Source of the DNA: UBA5216 sp043743335 | Lineage (GTDB): Bacteria; Pseudomonadota; Gammaproteobacteria; Burkholderiales; SG8-41 | Assembly: GCA_043743335.1 (NCBI GenBank) | Contig: JAYTWR010000127.1 | Location: 39,920-103,919, forward strand | Reading direction: 5' to 3' | DNA length: 64,000 bases | Shown: piece by piece, positions 26,113-33,780 of the stretch | Layout of the letters: each line of letters begins with the position of its first letter | Numbering within the stretch: position 1 is the first letter of the stretch | The notes under the pieces: generated by a model | The model's database searches: none | Told to the model about the DNA's origin: nothing | Seen by the model: the letters and a program-made list of their open reading frames with translations, nothing else | Position numbers and translations under genes: made by a program

Positions 26113-28023
26113 TTACTTGGTGTCTTTCTTCTCGCTCAACGCGTCTTTGCGAATTTTCACGTCGCTCTTTTGCTTGAGGCTCGCCAGAAACGCATTGTTT
26201 TGCTCGGCTGCCACCGCTTGCAGCACCGCTGACGCGAGATTCTTTTCTTTTTCCACATCCGGCTTTTCCGCTTCAACGGTGCGCGCAATGCGAATGAGCG
26301 TGTAGCCCTGTGACGTTTCCACGCCGGCAAATGCCGGCAATTTTGACACGTCAGTGCGTAAGATCTGCTTGCGCACCTCGTCTTCCAAGTCTTTGATTTG
26401 GCTGGAATAATTTACCAGTTGCGGTTTACCCCAAGCCACCTCTGCCGGCTTGCCCTGGCGTAAATTCTCGACTGCTGCGCGGCCTTCTTGGGCGGCTAAT
26501 TGCGTGGCCCGCTGGCGTACCAGCTTGGCCCCGATTTCTACCTGCACATCTTCAAACGGACGCACCACGGCGGCCTTGTGCTCCAGCAAGCGCGCGGCCA
26601 CCAGCGTGCCCGGTGCCACTTCAATCGCCTCAGTATTACGCTTGTTTTTCAGCACTTCGTCGGAGAATACCGCCTGCAACAGCTTCGGATTATTCAGCCG
26701 AGGATCGCTGACACCGCCGCCGCGAACAAACCAGTTGCTCTGCAGCAACGCGGTTTTCGCAAAATCCGCTGCGGGCTTCAAGCTCTCGGACTGCTCGAAA
26801 ACCATATTATTGAATTGCTCAGCCATGGCGGCGAATTCTTTGCTGGCCATGCCGCGCCGCAACTCCGCCTCAATTTTGCCGCGCGTCTCCTCAAACGACA
26901 GCGGCTTGGTGGCGCTGATACTGGTGAGTTTGATGATATGCAGCCCAAATTCGGACTCCACTACGCCGGAAATATCGCCCACTTTCATGCTGAACGCCGC
27001 ATCAGAAAACGGCTTCACCATGGCGTCACGCTTGAATAAACCCAAATCGCCACCGTTGACGGCCGAGCCGGGATCCTGCGAATTCGCTTTAGCGAGTTCC
27101 GCAAAAGCAGCCGGCTTAGCTTTTACCTGTTTCAGCAAATCGTCGGCCTTGGCGCGCGCCTTTTGCTTATCTTCAGCAGATGCCTTGGCATCCAGCGCGA
27201 TCAAAATGTGGCTGGCCTGGCGCTGCTCCTGCACTTGCACGCGCTTGGCCTGATCGTCAAAAGACTTTTTCACGTCTTCGGGATCGACTTTTTGATTCGG
27301 CAACAAGGCATCAATGGACAGTAACGCGTATTCGATGCGCACTTGTTCCGCCGTGCGAAATTCGTCCGGACGGCTGGCGTAGTATTTTTTGGCTTCCTCA
27401 ACATCGACGCTGACCTTGGTTTCAAAACTCGCGGGCGTCAAGGTAAAGGTGCTGGCTTCGCGCTGGGTTTCCATCAGCCGCGACAATTGCTGCACCACCG
27501 TTTTAGGCAGAAAGTTGGAGTCGCCGTAGGCATCATTCACCTGCCGCATCATCAGATCACGGCGCAAATCGCGCTCAAACTCCGCAGCGGACTTGTTGCG
27601 AGTTTTGAGGAACCCTTCGTAGAGTTCCATCGAGAACTTGCCGTTCTCCTGAAAGGCTGGGGCTTGGCCCAAGATAATCTGCAACTGTTGATCGGTCACC
27701 AACAGGCGCGTGCGGTTCGCCTGTTGCAGCAGCAATTGCTGATTCACCAGCGCTTCTGCCACGGCAAAACGCATTTCCGGATTGTCCAGCAAGGCCGGAT
27801 CCATTTTGCCGCCGGCCATGTTCTGCATCATCTCCTGCCGCTCGCGCAAGGCAACGTTAAATTCCTGCTGCCCGACAGCCTGCCCATTGACGGAGGCGAT
27901 GCTGGTGCTCGACTCCCCGCCACGCAAATAAGAATCTACGCCAAAAAATGCGAACGGCGGAATAACGACCAGCGCCAGAATGAACTGCAGCGCCCGCTTG
28001 TGTCGGTAAACGAAATTAAACAT
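26113..28023 (-). CDS. ppiD: Periplasmic folding chaperone PpiD (parvulin-type, SurA_N domain)
   Basis: The 636-residue protein has one N-terminal membrane anchor (ALQFILALVVIPPFAFFGV), a SurA-like N-terminal chaperone region (INGQ-type segment VNGQAVGQQEFNVALRER), and a parvulin domain at about residues 262-370 with ASHILIALDAKASAEDK and GGDLGLFKRDAMVKPF through EFGLHIIKLT. It is anchored to the inner membrane facing the periplasm and helps outer-membrane proteins fold near the Sec translocon. A terminator and a tRNA fragment lie upstream. The Lys-rich C-terminus is unremarkable. Confidence 0.95.
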   Translation of the reverse strand: MFNFVYRHKRALQFILALVVIPPFAFFGVDSYLRGGESSTSIASVNGQAVGQQEFNVALRERQEMMQNMAGGKMDPALLDNPEMRFAVAEALVNQQLLLQQANRTRLLVTDQQLQIILGQAPAFQENGKFSMELYEGFLKTRNKSAAEFERDLRRDLMMRQVNDAYGDSNFLPKTVVQQLSRLMETQREASTFTLTPASFETKVSVDVEEAKKYYASRPDEFRTAEQVRIEYALLSIDALLPNQKVDPEDVKKSFDDQAKRVQVQEQRQASHILIALDAKASAEDKQKARAKADDLLKQVKAKPAAFAELAKANSQDPGSAVNGGDLGLFKRDAMVKPFSDAAFSMKVGDISGVVESEFGLHIIKLTSISATKPLSFEETRGKIEAELRRGMASKEFAAMAEQFNNMVFEQSESLKPAADFAKTALLQSNWFVRGGGVSDPRLNNPKLLQAVFSDEVLKNKRNTEAIEVAPGTLVAARLLEHKAAVVRPFEDVQVEIGAKLVRQRATQLAAQEGRAAVENLRQGKPAEVAWGKPQLVNYSSQIKDLEDEVRKQILRTDVSKLPAFAGVETSQGYTLIRIARTVEAEKPDVEKEKNLASAVLQAVAAEQNNAFLASLKQKSDVKIRKDALSEKKDTK

Positions 28024-28041
28024 TTTGTGAACACCTCAAGC

Positions 28042-28069
28042 AAAAGGGCGAACCGAGGTTCGCCCTTTT
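28042..28069 (-). terminator. Rho-independent terminator downstream of the tRNA-Asp fragment
   Basis: AAAAGGGCGAAC (28042-28053) pairs with GTTCGCCCTTTT (28058-28069) around a four-base loop. On the minus strand it follows the tRNA 3' half by about ten bases and precedes ppiD, so it is probably the original tRNA operon terminator. Confidence 0.85.
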
Positions 28070-28078
28070 CTCACAATG

Positions 28079-28123
28079 GGTGGAGTGGACGGGATTCGAA
28101 CCCGCGACCCCCAGCGTGACAGG
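28079..28123 (-). pseudogene. 3' half of a tRNA-Asp(GUC) gene
   Basis: Read on the minus strand, the sequence from the anticodon loop onward matches a tRNA-Asp: loop CTGTCAC with anticodon GTC (28116-28122), 3' anticodon strand GCTGG, variable loop GGGTC, T-arm GCGGG-TTCGAAT-CCCGT, and acceptor strand CCACTCC with discriminator A (28081). The 5' half (D-arm, 5' acceptor strand) is absent: upstream bases cannot pair as an anticodon stem. The encoded end is CCC rather than CCA. Such tRNA 3' halves are left at the far end of elements inserted by tyrosine recombinases. No intact tRNA-Asp was noticed in the window. Confidence 0.85.
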
Positions 28124-28233
28124 ACTGACCTAAAGTTCTTAAAAATCAACCTGTTACATAAATTTATCTGAGGATTTTACTCGATTTTCGAAGTAAACTC
28201 CATAGGGAAGGAAATTTATCTTGCAAAGGTTTA

Positions 28234-28257
28234 GGCGGGCTACTCGGCGGGCTACTC
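28234..28257. repeat. Two exact 12-bp direct repeats, possible integrase arm sites
   Basis: GGCGGGCTACTC occurs twice back to back, about 110 bp from the tRNA-Asp fragment, with AT-rich sequence between (28127-28230). The second copy contains the ggt stop codon. Direct repeats at this distance from an attachment core resemble arm-type binding sites of tyrosine integrases; this is inference. Confidence 0.55.
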
Positions 28258-30022
28258 AATACCACGCCACCTCGGATCCTCTTGGATCACTCGCCGCCAC
28301 CGCCTCACCGGTTTTCTTCGACTTGAACACCGCCTGCATATTGCCCCACTTACGATTTACTTGCTGAATCGCGTGGCCCTTGCCTTGCAGCGCAGCGCGC
28401 CATGCGGCGCTAAAGCCTTCGGGTTCCACTTCAATACGGTCGGGCCAGAATTGATGGTGGTAGCGCGGCATGGCCACTAGCCGTTTCACATCCACTTGCG
28501 GTGTGCGCAAGTGCTCCAGAACACCCAGCAGTACCATGCTGATAATGCGCGAGCCGCCCGGAGCACCGAGAATCAAGACACCGCGTTCGTCTTCCACAAA
28601 AGTAGGCGTCATGCTCGACAGCGGGCGCTTGCCCGGCGCGATGGCATTCGCAGCGCTGCCGCGCAAGCGGTAGCTGTTGGGCAAATCCGCACGCAAGGTG
28701 AAGTCATCCATTTCGTTGTTGAGCAAAATGCCGGTGCCTTTGGCAACGAGGCCGGAGCCGAATATCCAATTCACGGTGAGCGTCGCGCCCACGCGATTGC
28801 CCGCGCTGTCAATCACCGAAAAATGGGTGGTGTTGTAACTCTCGGCTTTGTCACTAAGCGACGGGCCGAGCTGGTCAGTGGGCGTAGCCACCGCCTGCGA
28901 AATTGATTTAACTAATTGATTTATATAATCTTTTCCTGTCAGAGCCGCAACCGGCACTGTAACGTGATCGCTATCGCCTAACGCAATGCGATCCCGAAAC
29001 ACACGCCGCAACACCTCTGCAATCGTATGCGCAGATTCGGCATCCGACACGCCGCCGATACGCAACTGTTCGAGCATGCCGAAAGCCTGCGTCAGCGCTA
29101 TGCCGCCCGCCGACGGCAACGCCGCCGTCGTGATGCGCGCGCCGCGATAGGTGACGCGCATCGGCTCGCGCTCCACCACGCGATAGCCTTCAAGGTCAGA
29201 CAACTGCCACGCGCCGCCCGCCGCATTCACGCTATCAACCAGCGCGCGCGCCACGGGCCCGGCGTAAAAACCCGGTGCGCCTTCGCTCGCCAAGCGCGCC
29301 AAGGTCTGCGCGAGTTCGGGTTGTTTCAACACATAGCCTTGCGTCAGCGCCTGTCCGTCGGCGAGCAGCACGCGCGTGGCTTCGGGCTGCGTGCGCAAAA
29401 AGCTCTCGCGAATTTTCGCGATGCGTGCATAGCGGCCATCCACCGCAAAGCCGTCGCGCGCGAGGCTTATCGCCGGTGCCAATGAGGTCGCCAGCGGCAG
29501 CGCGCCATACGTTTTCGCCAAATGCACCAGCCCCGCCGGCGTGCCGGGGATGCCCGACGCGGTACCGCCCTGCAGGGTCGCGCCACGCACGGGTTCACCG
29601 CGCGCGTCGATGTAATGCTCAGGCTTCACGCCTGCCGGGGCGGTCTCGCGTGCGTCAACCATCACCTGCTTATTGTCTGACGCGCGATGCAGCAAAAAAA
29701 AACCACCGCCACCCAAGCCTGACGAATACGGCTCCACCACCGCCAGCGCCGCCGCCACGGCAATGGCTGCATCGAAAGCATTGCCGCCACGCTTGAGAAT
29801 ATCGTGGCCGGCTTCAGTGGCGAGCGGATGCGCCGAAGCGATCGCGGCCGTCGGCTGCGCGTAGCTAGGCAGGGTCGGCAACAGCCAAAAGCCTAACCAC
29901 AATAATATAGGTAAGTAATTGATTTTAAGAGATATTTTATTGTATCTCCACTGGACACTCAGGCTGCGCCCGATGCGCGACCGATTGGGCCACAGGGCTT
30001 GCGTGATATCAACGGTGTTCAT
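28256..30022 (-). CDS. ggt: Gamma-glutamyltranspeptidase
   Basis: The enzyme cleaves gamma-glutamyl bonds of glutathione and related compounds in the periplasm and matures by self-cleavage. The nucleophilic Thr is in YNTTHFSVIDSAGN; other signatures are GGNAFDAAIAVAAALAVVEPYSSGLGGGGF and LLNNEMDDF, with PLSSMTPT and GAPGGSRI near the end. A start at 30022 gives 588 residues but a long pre-signal region before NYLPILLWLGFWLLPTLPSYAQ; a later non-ATG start is possible. Two copies of the dispersed AT-rich repeat lie inside the gene, one at the signal peptide (LKINYL) and one encoding INQLVKSIS. The gene abuts an apparent integration site. Confidence 0.92.
   Translation of the reverse strand: MNTVDITQALWPNRSRIGRSLSVQWRYNKISLKINYLPILLWLGFWLLPTLPSYAQPTAAIASAHPLATEAGHDILKRGGNAFDAAIAVAAALAVVEPYSSGLGGGGFFLLHRASDNKQVMVDARETAPAGVKPEHYIDARGEPVRGATLQGGTASGIPGTPAGLVHLAKTYGALPLATSLAPAISLARDGFAVDGRYARIAKIRESFLRTQPEATRVLLADGQALTQGYVLKQPELAQTLARLASEGAPGFYAGPVARALVDSVNAAGGAWQLSDLEGYRVVEREPMRVTYRGARITTAALPSAGGIALTQAFGMLEQLRIGGVSDAESAHTIAEVLRRVFRDRIALGDSDHVTVPVAALTGKDYINQLVKSISQAVATPTDQLGPSLSDKAESYNTTHFSVIDSAGNRVGATLTVNWIFGSGLVAKGTGILLNNEMDDFTLRADLPNSYRLRGSAANAIAPGKRPLSSMTPTFVEDERGVLILGAPGGSRIISMVLLGVLEHLRTPQVDVKRLVAMPRYHHQFWPDRIEVEPEGFSAAWRAALQGKGHAIQQVNRKWGNMQAVFKSKKTGEAVAASDPRGSEVAWY
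28909..28926 (-). repeat. Dispersed AT-rich repeat inside ggt
   Basis: The minus strand reads ATATAAATCAATTAGTTA, 15 of 18 matches, with 14 consecutive identical bases to the perfect copy. It encodes YINQLV in frame; the next nine bases (AATCAATTT) start the motif again. Confidence 0.7.
29912..29929 (-). repeat. Dispersed AT-rich repeat at the ggt signal peptide
   Basis: The minus strand reads CTTAAAATCAATTACTTA, 16 of 18 matches, encoding LKINYL just before the hydrophobic core of the ggt signal peptide. Confidence 0.85.
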
Positions 30023-30090
30023 ACGTGAGAATGCTAACACGCAGGCCGAGCATGATTGGCGACAGCTCGCGGGGTTACAAACAACGCCGC

Positions 30091-30154
30091 AGTGACGCGC
30101 GATACCAGTGACGCGCGATACCAGTAACACGCGATACCAGTAACACGCGATACG
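30091..30154. repeat. Four 16-bp tandem repeats upstream of ggt
   Basis: The unit AGTRACRCGCGATACC occurs four times in exact register. The first two units carry GTGACGCG, the last two GTAACACG, so the array grew by duplication with a two-base change. It fills the gap between the NitT-type ATPase gene end (30155) and ggt. Confidence 0.95.
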
Positions 30155-30955
30155 TTAGGCTACAGCCTTCAGCTCCCGCCGCCCCACAGGGCTGGTCAGG
30201 CGCTGCGTGATGTCACGTCGCACTTGGTTGAAATCCAGCGCCGACACGTCGCGCGGGCGCGCGAGTTCAATAGCGACATCAGCCTCCACGCGCCCCGGCC
30301 CTGCCGTCATCACCACCACGCGGTCGGACAACAACACGGCCTCTTCCACCGAGTGCGTGACAAAAATCACCGTCACTTTGGTGCGCACCCAGATTTCAAG
30401 CAACTCTTGTTGCAGGCTTTCACGCGTGAGCGCATCCAGCGCGCCGAAAGGCTCATCCATCAGCAGTAACTCGCATTCATTCGCCAGTACGCGCGCAATA
30501 GCCACACGCTGCTTCATGCCGCCGGACAACTGCTGCGGAAAGCGGTCGGCAAATGGGGTGAGGCCGACCATATCGAGATACTCGTCGGTGATTTCCCGCA
30601 CATATTTTTTGGCCATGCCTTTCTGGCGCGGGCCAAAGCCGATGTTGTCGCGCACCGTCATCCACGGAAACAGCGCGTAGTCCTGAAACACCATGCCGCG
30701 GTCGCTGCCCGGCCCGGTGATGGCCTTTTCATAGAGGCTGACTTGCCCGACACTGGGCTGCTCAAAGCCCGCGATGATGCGCAGCAGCGTCGATTTGCCG
30801 CAGCCTGATGCGCCAATCAGACAAACAAATTCGCCTTTGTCGATACTGAGATTCACGCTGCGCAGCGCGTGCACGGATTCTGCGCCGATCTGAAACGTCT
30901 TGCTCACGTCGTTAATGGTCAAAAACCGGCGGCGCGCTTTGGTGTCATCAACCAT
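30155..30955 (-). CDS. NitT/TauT-type ABC transporter ATPase
   Basis: The single ATPase domain has Walker A GASGCGKST, Q-loop MVFQDYALFPWMTVRDNIGFG, signature LSGGMKQRVAIARVL and Walker B LLLMDEPFGALDALT, with H-loop FVTHSVEEA. This is the SsuB/TauB/NrtD class, energising import of sulfonates, nitrate, taurine, pyrimidine precursors or similar small anions. A start at 30955 gives 266 residues and overlaps the permease gene by eight bases; the upstream ATG (31000) lies deep in the permease gene. It is the last gene of a receptor-permease-ATPase set. Confidence 0.93.
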   Translation of the reverse strand: MVDDTKARRRFLTINDVSKTFQIGAESVHALRSVNLSIDKGEFVCLIGASGCGKSTLLRIIAGFEQPSVGQVSLYEKAITGPGSDRGMVFQDYALFPWMTVRDNIGFGPRQKGMAKKYVREITDEYLDMVGLTPFADRFPQQLSGGMKQRVAIARVLANECELLLMDEPFGALDALTRESLQQELLEIWVRTKVTVIFVTHSVEEAVLLSDRVVVMTAGPGRVEADVAIELARPRDVSALDFNQVRRDITQRLTSPVGRRELKAVA

Positions 30956-31748
30956 GATGTTGGGGGCTCCAGCGCAGCATCCAGTTGTTAATGCTGACAA
31001 TAATACGATCCGTCAGAAAGCCCGCGATGCCGATAATAATCATGCCGGTAATCACCAGATCGGTACGCGACAAAGTGCGCCCATCCATAATCACGGAGCC
31101 CAATCCCGTGGGCACGCCAGTCATTTCACCCACCACGATGAGTATCCACGCGAAGCCATGCGCGAGACGCAAGCCGTTGAAGATTCCCGGCGTGGCTGCC
31201 GGCAACACCACCTGCTGAAACATGCGCGAGCCGTCACAACCCAGCATCGATGCCGCCTCGAACAAGCGCGGATCCACCGAACGCACGCCAAAAATCGTGT
31301 TCAGCACAATCGGGTAAAACGCCCCCAGAAACACCAAAAACACCGCCGAGCGCGGCCCCAGTCCGAAGAAAATCATCGACAGCGGCAGCCATGCCGTCAC
31401 CGGTATCGGCCGCAACAGCGACAACGTAGGGTCCAGCATTTGCCGGATGATTTTCACTTTGCCGATCAACAAACCCAGCGGCACGCCGATCACAATGGCG
31501 AGCGCAAACCCGCCGTAGACCCGCTGCATCGAAGCCAACAGATGCGTCAGTATGCTGCCACTAAACGCATCGTTGTAAATGCCGCCGAACGTGAAATCCC
31601 ACATCATGACGCCCACTTGATACGGCGTGGGCACCAAGCGCGTGCCGGTCAGCACAACCAACCAATGCCACAGCACCACCAGCGCAATCGGAAACGCTGC
31701 CGCCAGCAGCGTGCTTTGCACGCGCTCCGGGATCACAGGGGAGGCCAC
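30948..31748 (-). CDS. NitT/TauT-type ABC transporter permease
   Basis: The inner-membrane protein of 266 residues belongs to the SsuC/TauC family: hydrophobic N-terminus (LLAAAFPIALVVLWHWLVVL), coupling segment RLFEAASMLGCDGSRMFQQVVLPAATPGIFNGLRLAHGFAW (key residues EAA and G of the EAA loop), and C-terminal helix GMIIIGIAGFLTDRIIV. It sits 42 bases after the receptor gene and overlaps the ATPase gene. Confidence 0.92.
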   Translation of the reverse strand: MASPVIPERVQSTLLAAAFPIALVVLWHWLVVLTGTRLVPTPYQVGVMMWDFTFGGIYNDAFSGSILTHLLASMQRVYGGFALAIVIGVPLGLLIGKVKIIRQMLDPTLSLLRPIPVTAWLPLSMIFFGLGPRSAVFLVFLGAFYPIVLNTIFGVRSVDPRLFEAASMLGCDGSRMFQQVVLPAATPGIFNGLRLAHGFAWILIVVGEMTGVPTGLGSVIMDGRTLSRTDLVITGMIIIGIAGFLTDRIIVSINNWMLRWSPQHHG

Positions 31749-31790
31749 GATGCGCTAATCCTCTACGGCTATGTCTATGTTCTTGCCAGC

Positions 31791-32753
31791 CTACTTTTTC
31801 GCAGGAACATCGACCGGCATGAATTTCGTGGTAATGAATTTGTCGTAGTTGGGCAGCTCGCGTATCTGCTTTTTCTCCAGCATCAACTCCCCGTAGGCTT
31901 TCGCACGCTTGATGAATTCATCATCGATCTTCCACGTGAGCGTGACATTGGGTGCGGCCATTTCAATCGACTTTTGTTGCTGCCCCAATTTTTGCATGGT
32001 CATTTTCACCATTTCCGCGCGGTTGCCCATCGCGTAATCGGTGGCCTTGCGGTGCATGTCCATCATGATTTTGATCAACTCGGGGTTCTTGTCGATCATC
32101 TCCTGACGCGTCGCCCAAACCATGTTGAGCGAACCGATGGGCGTGCTGTACGGATATTCGACAATCTTGCCATCACCACTCGCAAGACTGATACCGGGGC
32201 CAGGTTCGGCGCCGACATAGGCATCCACGTCGCCTCGCGCCAATGCACCGGCCATATCGCTAAACGGCAAACGGATCGATTGCACATCTTTGATGGTCAT
32301 GCCTTCCGCTTTCAAACGCTCAAGAATCACCACCTCCTGCGTGGAGCCGGGCCAGATCGCGACTTTTTTGCCTTTCAAATCCTTGATGCTCTTGATGGAT
32401 GATTTCGCACCGGCCACCACCGCCATACCGCCGTTACACTGCGGTGCAAAAATCACCACCGGCTCGCCCGCCGCTGCGCCCATCATCGCCGCTGCAAAGC
32501 CGAAGGTGCCAAAATCCACCGTGCCGGTGACCACCGCATTTTTGCCGTCGGTTGGGCTTTCAAACGGAATCACTTCGATCTTGTAGCCGGGCGGCGCAAA
32601 TTGTTGATAAAAATACGGCGTGATGGCGTGTATCAATTTCAGCGTGCCGACTTTGATCACTTTTTCTTGTGCATGCACGTTTGGAACGCTGAGTGGCGCG
32701 AGCAAGGCAAACGCGGTGGCAGCTAACACATGGCGGCGTGAAAAATGGGGCAT
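31791..32753 (-). CDS. NitT/TauT-type ABC transporter substrate-binding protein
   Basis: The 320-residue periplasmic receptor belongs to the NMT1/SsuA/TauA-like group. The leader has a twin-arginine-like motif (FSRRHVLAATAFALLAPL) with cleavage after VHA, so export could be Tat or Sec. Core features are VKVGTLKLIHAITPYFYQQF-like start (VGTLKLIHAITPYFYQQFA), VDFGTFGFAAAMMGAAAGEP and KDLKGKKVAIWPGSTQEV. The ligand cannot be deduced; the neighbouring allophanate hydrolase and alpha/beta hydrolase suggest a nitrogen compound. Three tandem ribosome-site repeats lie upstream. Confidence 0.9.
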   Translation of the reverse strand: MPHFSRRHVLAATAFALLAPLSVPNVHAQEKVIKVGTLKLIHAITPYFYQQFAPPGYKIEVIPFESPTDGKNAVVTGTVDFGTFGFAAAMMGAAAGEPVVIFAPQCNGGMAVVAGAKSSIKSIKDLKGKKVAIWPGSTQEVVILERLKAEGMTIKDVQSIRLPFSDMAGALARGDVDAYVGAEPGPGISLASGDGKIVEYPYSTPIGSLNMVWATRQEMIDKNPELIKIMMDMHRKATDYAMGNRAEMVKMTMQKLGQQQKSIEMAAPNVTLTWKIDDEFIKRAKAYGELMLEKKQIRELPNYDKFITTKFMPVDVPAKK

Positions 32754-32760
32754 GGTGATT

Positions 32761-32790
32761 TCCTCGTTAATCCTCGTTAATCCTCGTTAC
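32761..32790 (-). repeat. Three 10-bp tandem repeats carrying Shine-Dalgarno-like AACGAGGA
   Basis: TCCTCGTTAA occurs three times in a row (the last base of copy three is C). On the minus strand each unit reads TTAACGAGGA, so the receptor gene starting at 32753 has three GAGG sites; the nearest is about 8 bases from the ATG. Confidence 0.9.
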
Positions 32791-32854
32791 GGTTCGATGA
32801 TTGAAGTCATCGCACCCTTAACAATGCAACCATCGTGCCATGCGGTAAATTTCT

Positions 32855-32872
32855 TTTAAAAACAAATAGTTA
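32855..32872 (+). repeat. Dispersed AT-rich repeat, downstream of alpha/beta hydrolase
   Basis: The plus strand reads TTTAAAAACAAATAGTTA, 16 of 18 matches. It lies in the gap between the hydrolase stop (32944) and the receptor start (32753), antisense to both genes. Confidence 0.85.
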
Positions 32873-32943
32873 TATACATTCGCCCTTGGCCAACCGCACG
32901 ACATTGGTGCGCGCATCCCGCAAACGCACTCAATAAGTGCCTG

Positions 32944-33780
32944 TCAGGTGAGCGAAAGTTCGCGCACCAAGGCGGTGAGCGCGCCCTCGGGTTGTGCCAA
33001 CGCTTCCAGAATGGTGAAGTGATTGGCGCCCGCCATGCGCGTGAGGCGGCCCGGCAAGCCGGCTTGCGCGCGGGCAACGGCAAAGTCTGCCGATTGACGT
33101 TGCAGCTCCGGCAGCTCGTCGTCACCGCACGCCAGCATCAATGGCACCGAACGTGCAGGTAAATTTCGCAACGGACTTATCGGTTGCACGGCATCCGCGT
33201 CAAGCCCCAGTTTCGCATTCAGATAATTCAACCGTATGGGTTCCAGATCAAAAATGCCGCTGATCGCAAGGCCGCCTTTCACCACAGATTCATCTAGTGC
33301 CATAGCGGTTAGATGCCCGCCAGCCGACCAACCGGAGACGATGACGCGAGCCGGGTCGCCGCCGTAGTCCGCGCAATGCGCCGCCACCCAGCGCAACGCC
33401 GCGCGTATCTCGGCAACCATCCCCGCGATTGAAATCGCCGGCGCCAGCGTATAGCCCGGCAACGCGACATGTATGCCGTGCGCGAGCGGGCCGCGCGCGA
33501 TGAAGCTGAAGGTTTCCTTGGCGCGCATTTGCCAGTAGCCGCCGTGGATAAACACCAGCACCGGCGCAGGTTTAGCCGATGAATCCGCCGCCGCAAAGTA
33601 ATCGATACGATTGCGCTCTGCGGGGCCGTAGCGCAGGTTCAAATGCTGCGGCATTTCCGCCCGCAACTGCGCGCTGCGCCCATCGAAATCCGCCAACAGC
33701 GCGGGACTGTTTTGCACCGCAGCGCTGTTGTCGTACGCAGCATCCAGCGCCGCCCTGTCCATGCCGCGATAGCGCATCAC
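32944..33780 (-). CDS. Alpha/beta hydrolase, arylformamidase-like
   Basis: The 278-residue protein has the HGGYW oxyanion motif (FIHGGYWQMRAKE) and nucleophile elbow GWSAGGH, with a likely acid/His pair near CGDDELPELQRQ and GANHFTILEAL. This resembles kynurenine formamidase-like esterases/amidases (DUF of the BD-FAE/alpha-beta hydrolase group). It starts four bases before the end of the allophanate hydrolase gene, so the two are translationally coupled and probably act in one pathway. A formamidase or carbamoyl-ester hydrolase role is plausible, but kynurenine itself is unlikely to be the substrate, as no tryptophan catabolic genes are nearby. Confidence 0.85.
   Translation of the reverse strand: MMRYRGMDRAALDAAYDNSAAVQNSPALLADFDGRSAQLRAEMPQHLNLRYGPAERNRIDYFAAADSSAKPAPVLVFIHGGYWQMRAKETFSFIARGPLAHGIHVALPGYTLAPAISIAGMVAEIRAALRWVAAHCADYGGDPARVIVSGWSAGGHLTAMALDESVVKGGLAISGIFDLEPIRLNYLNAKLGLDADAVQPISPLRNLPARSVPLMLACGDDELPELQRQSADFAVARAQAGLPGRLTRMAGANHFTILEALAQPEGALTALVRELSLT

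Noticed and set aside
30900..32402. A 500-codon open frame antisense to the NitT-type importer genes
   Set aside because: It is rich in His, Arg and Gln with no recognisable motif, and lies opposite clear transporter genes; long antisense frames are expected from GC-rich codon bias.
32754..32943. A guanidine (ykkC-type) riboswitch upstream of the importer next to allophanate hydrolase
   Set aside because: Looked for because such importers can be guanidine-linked; no structured conserved leader was recognised, only the tandem repeat and an AT-rich repeat copy.
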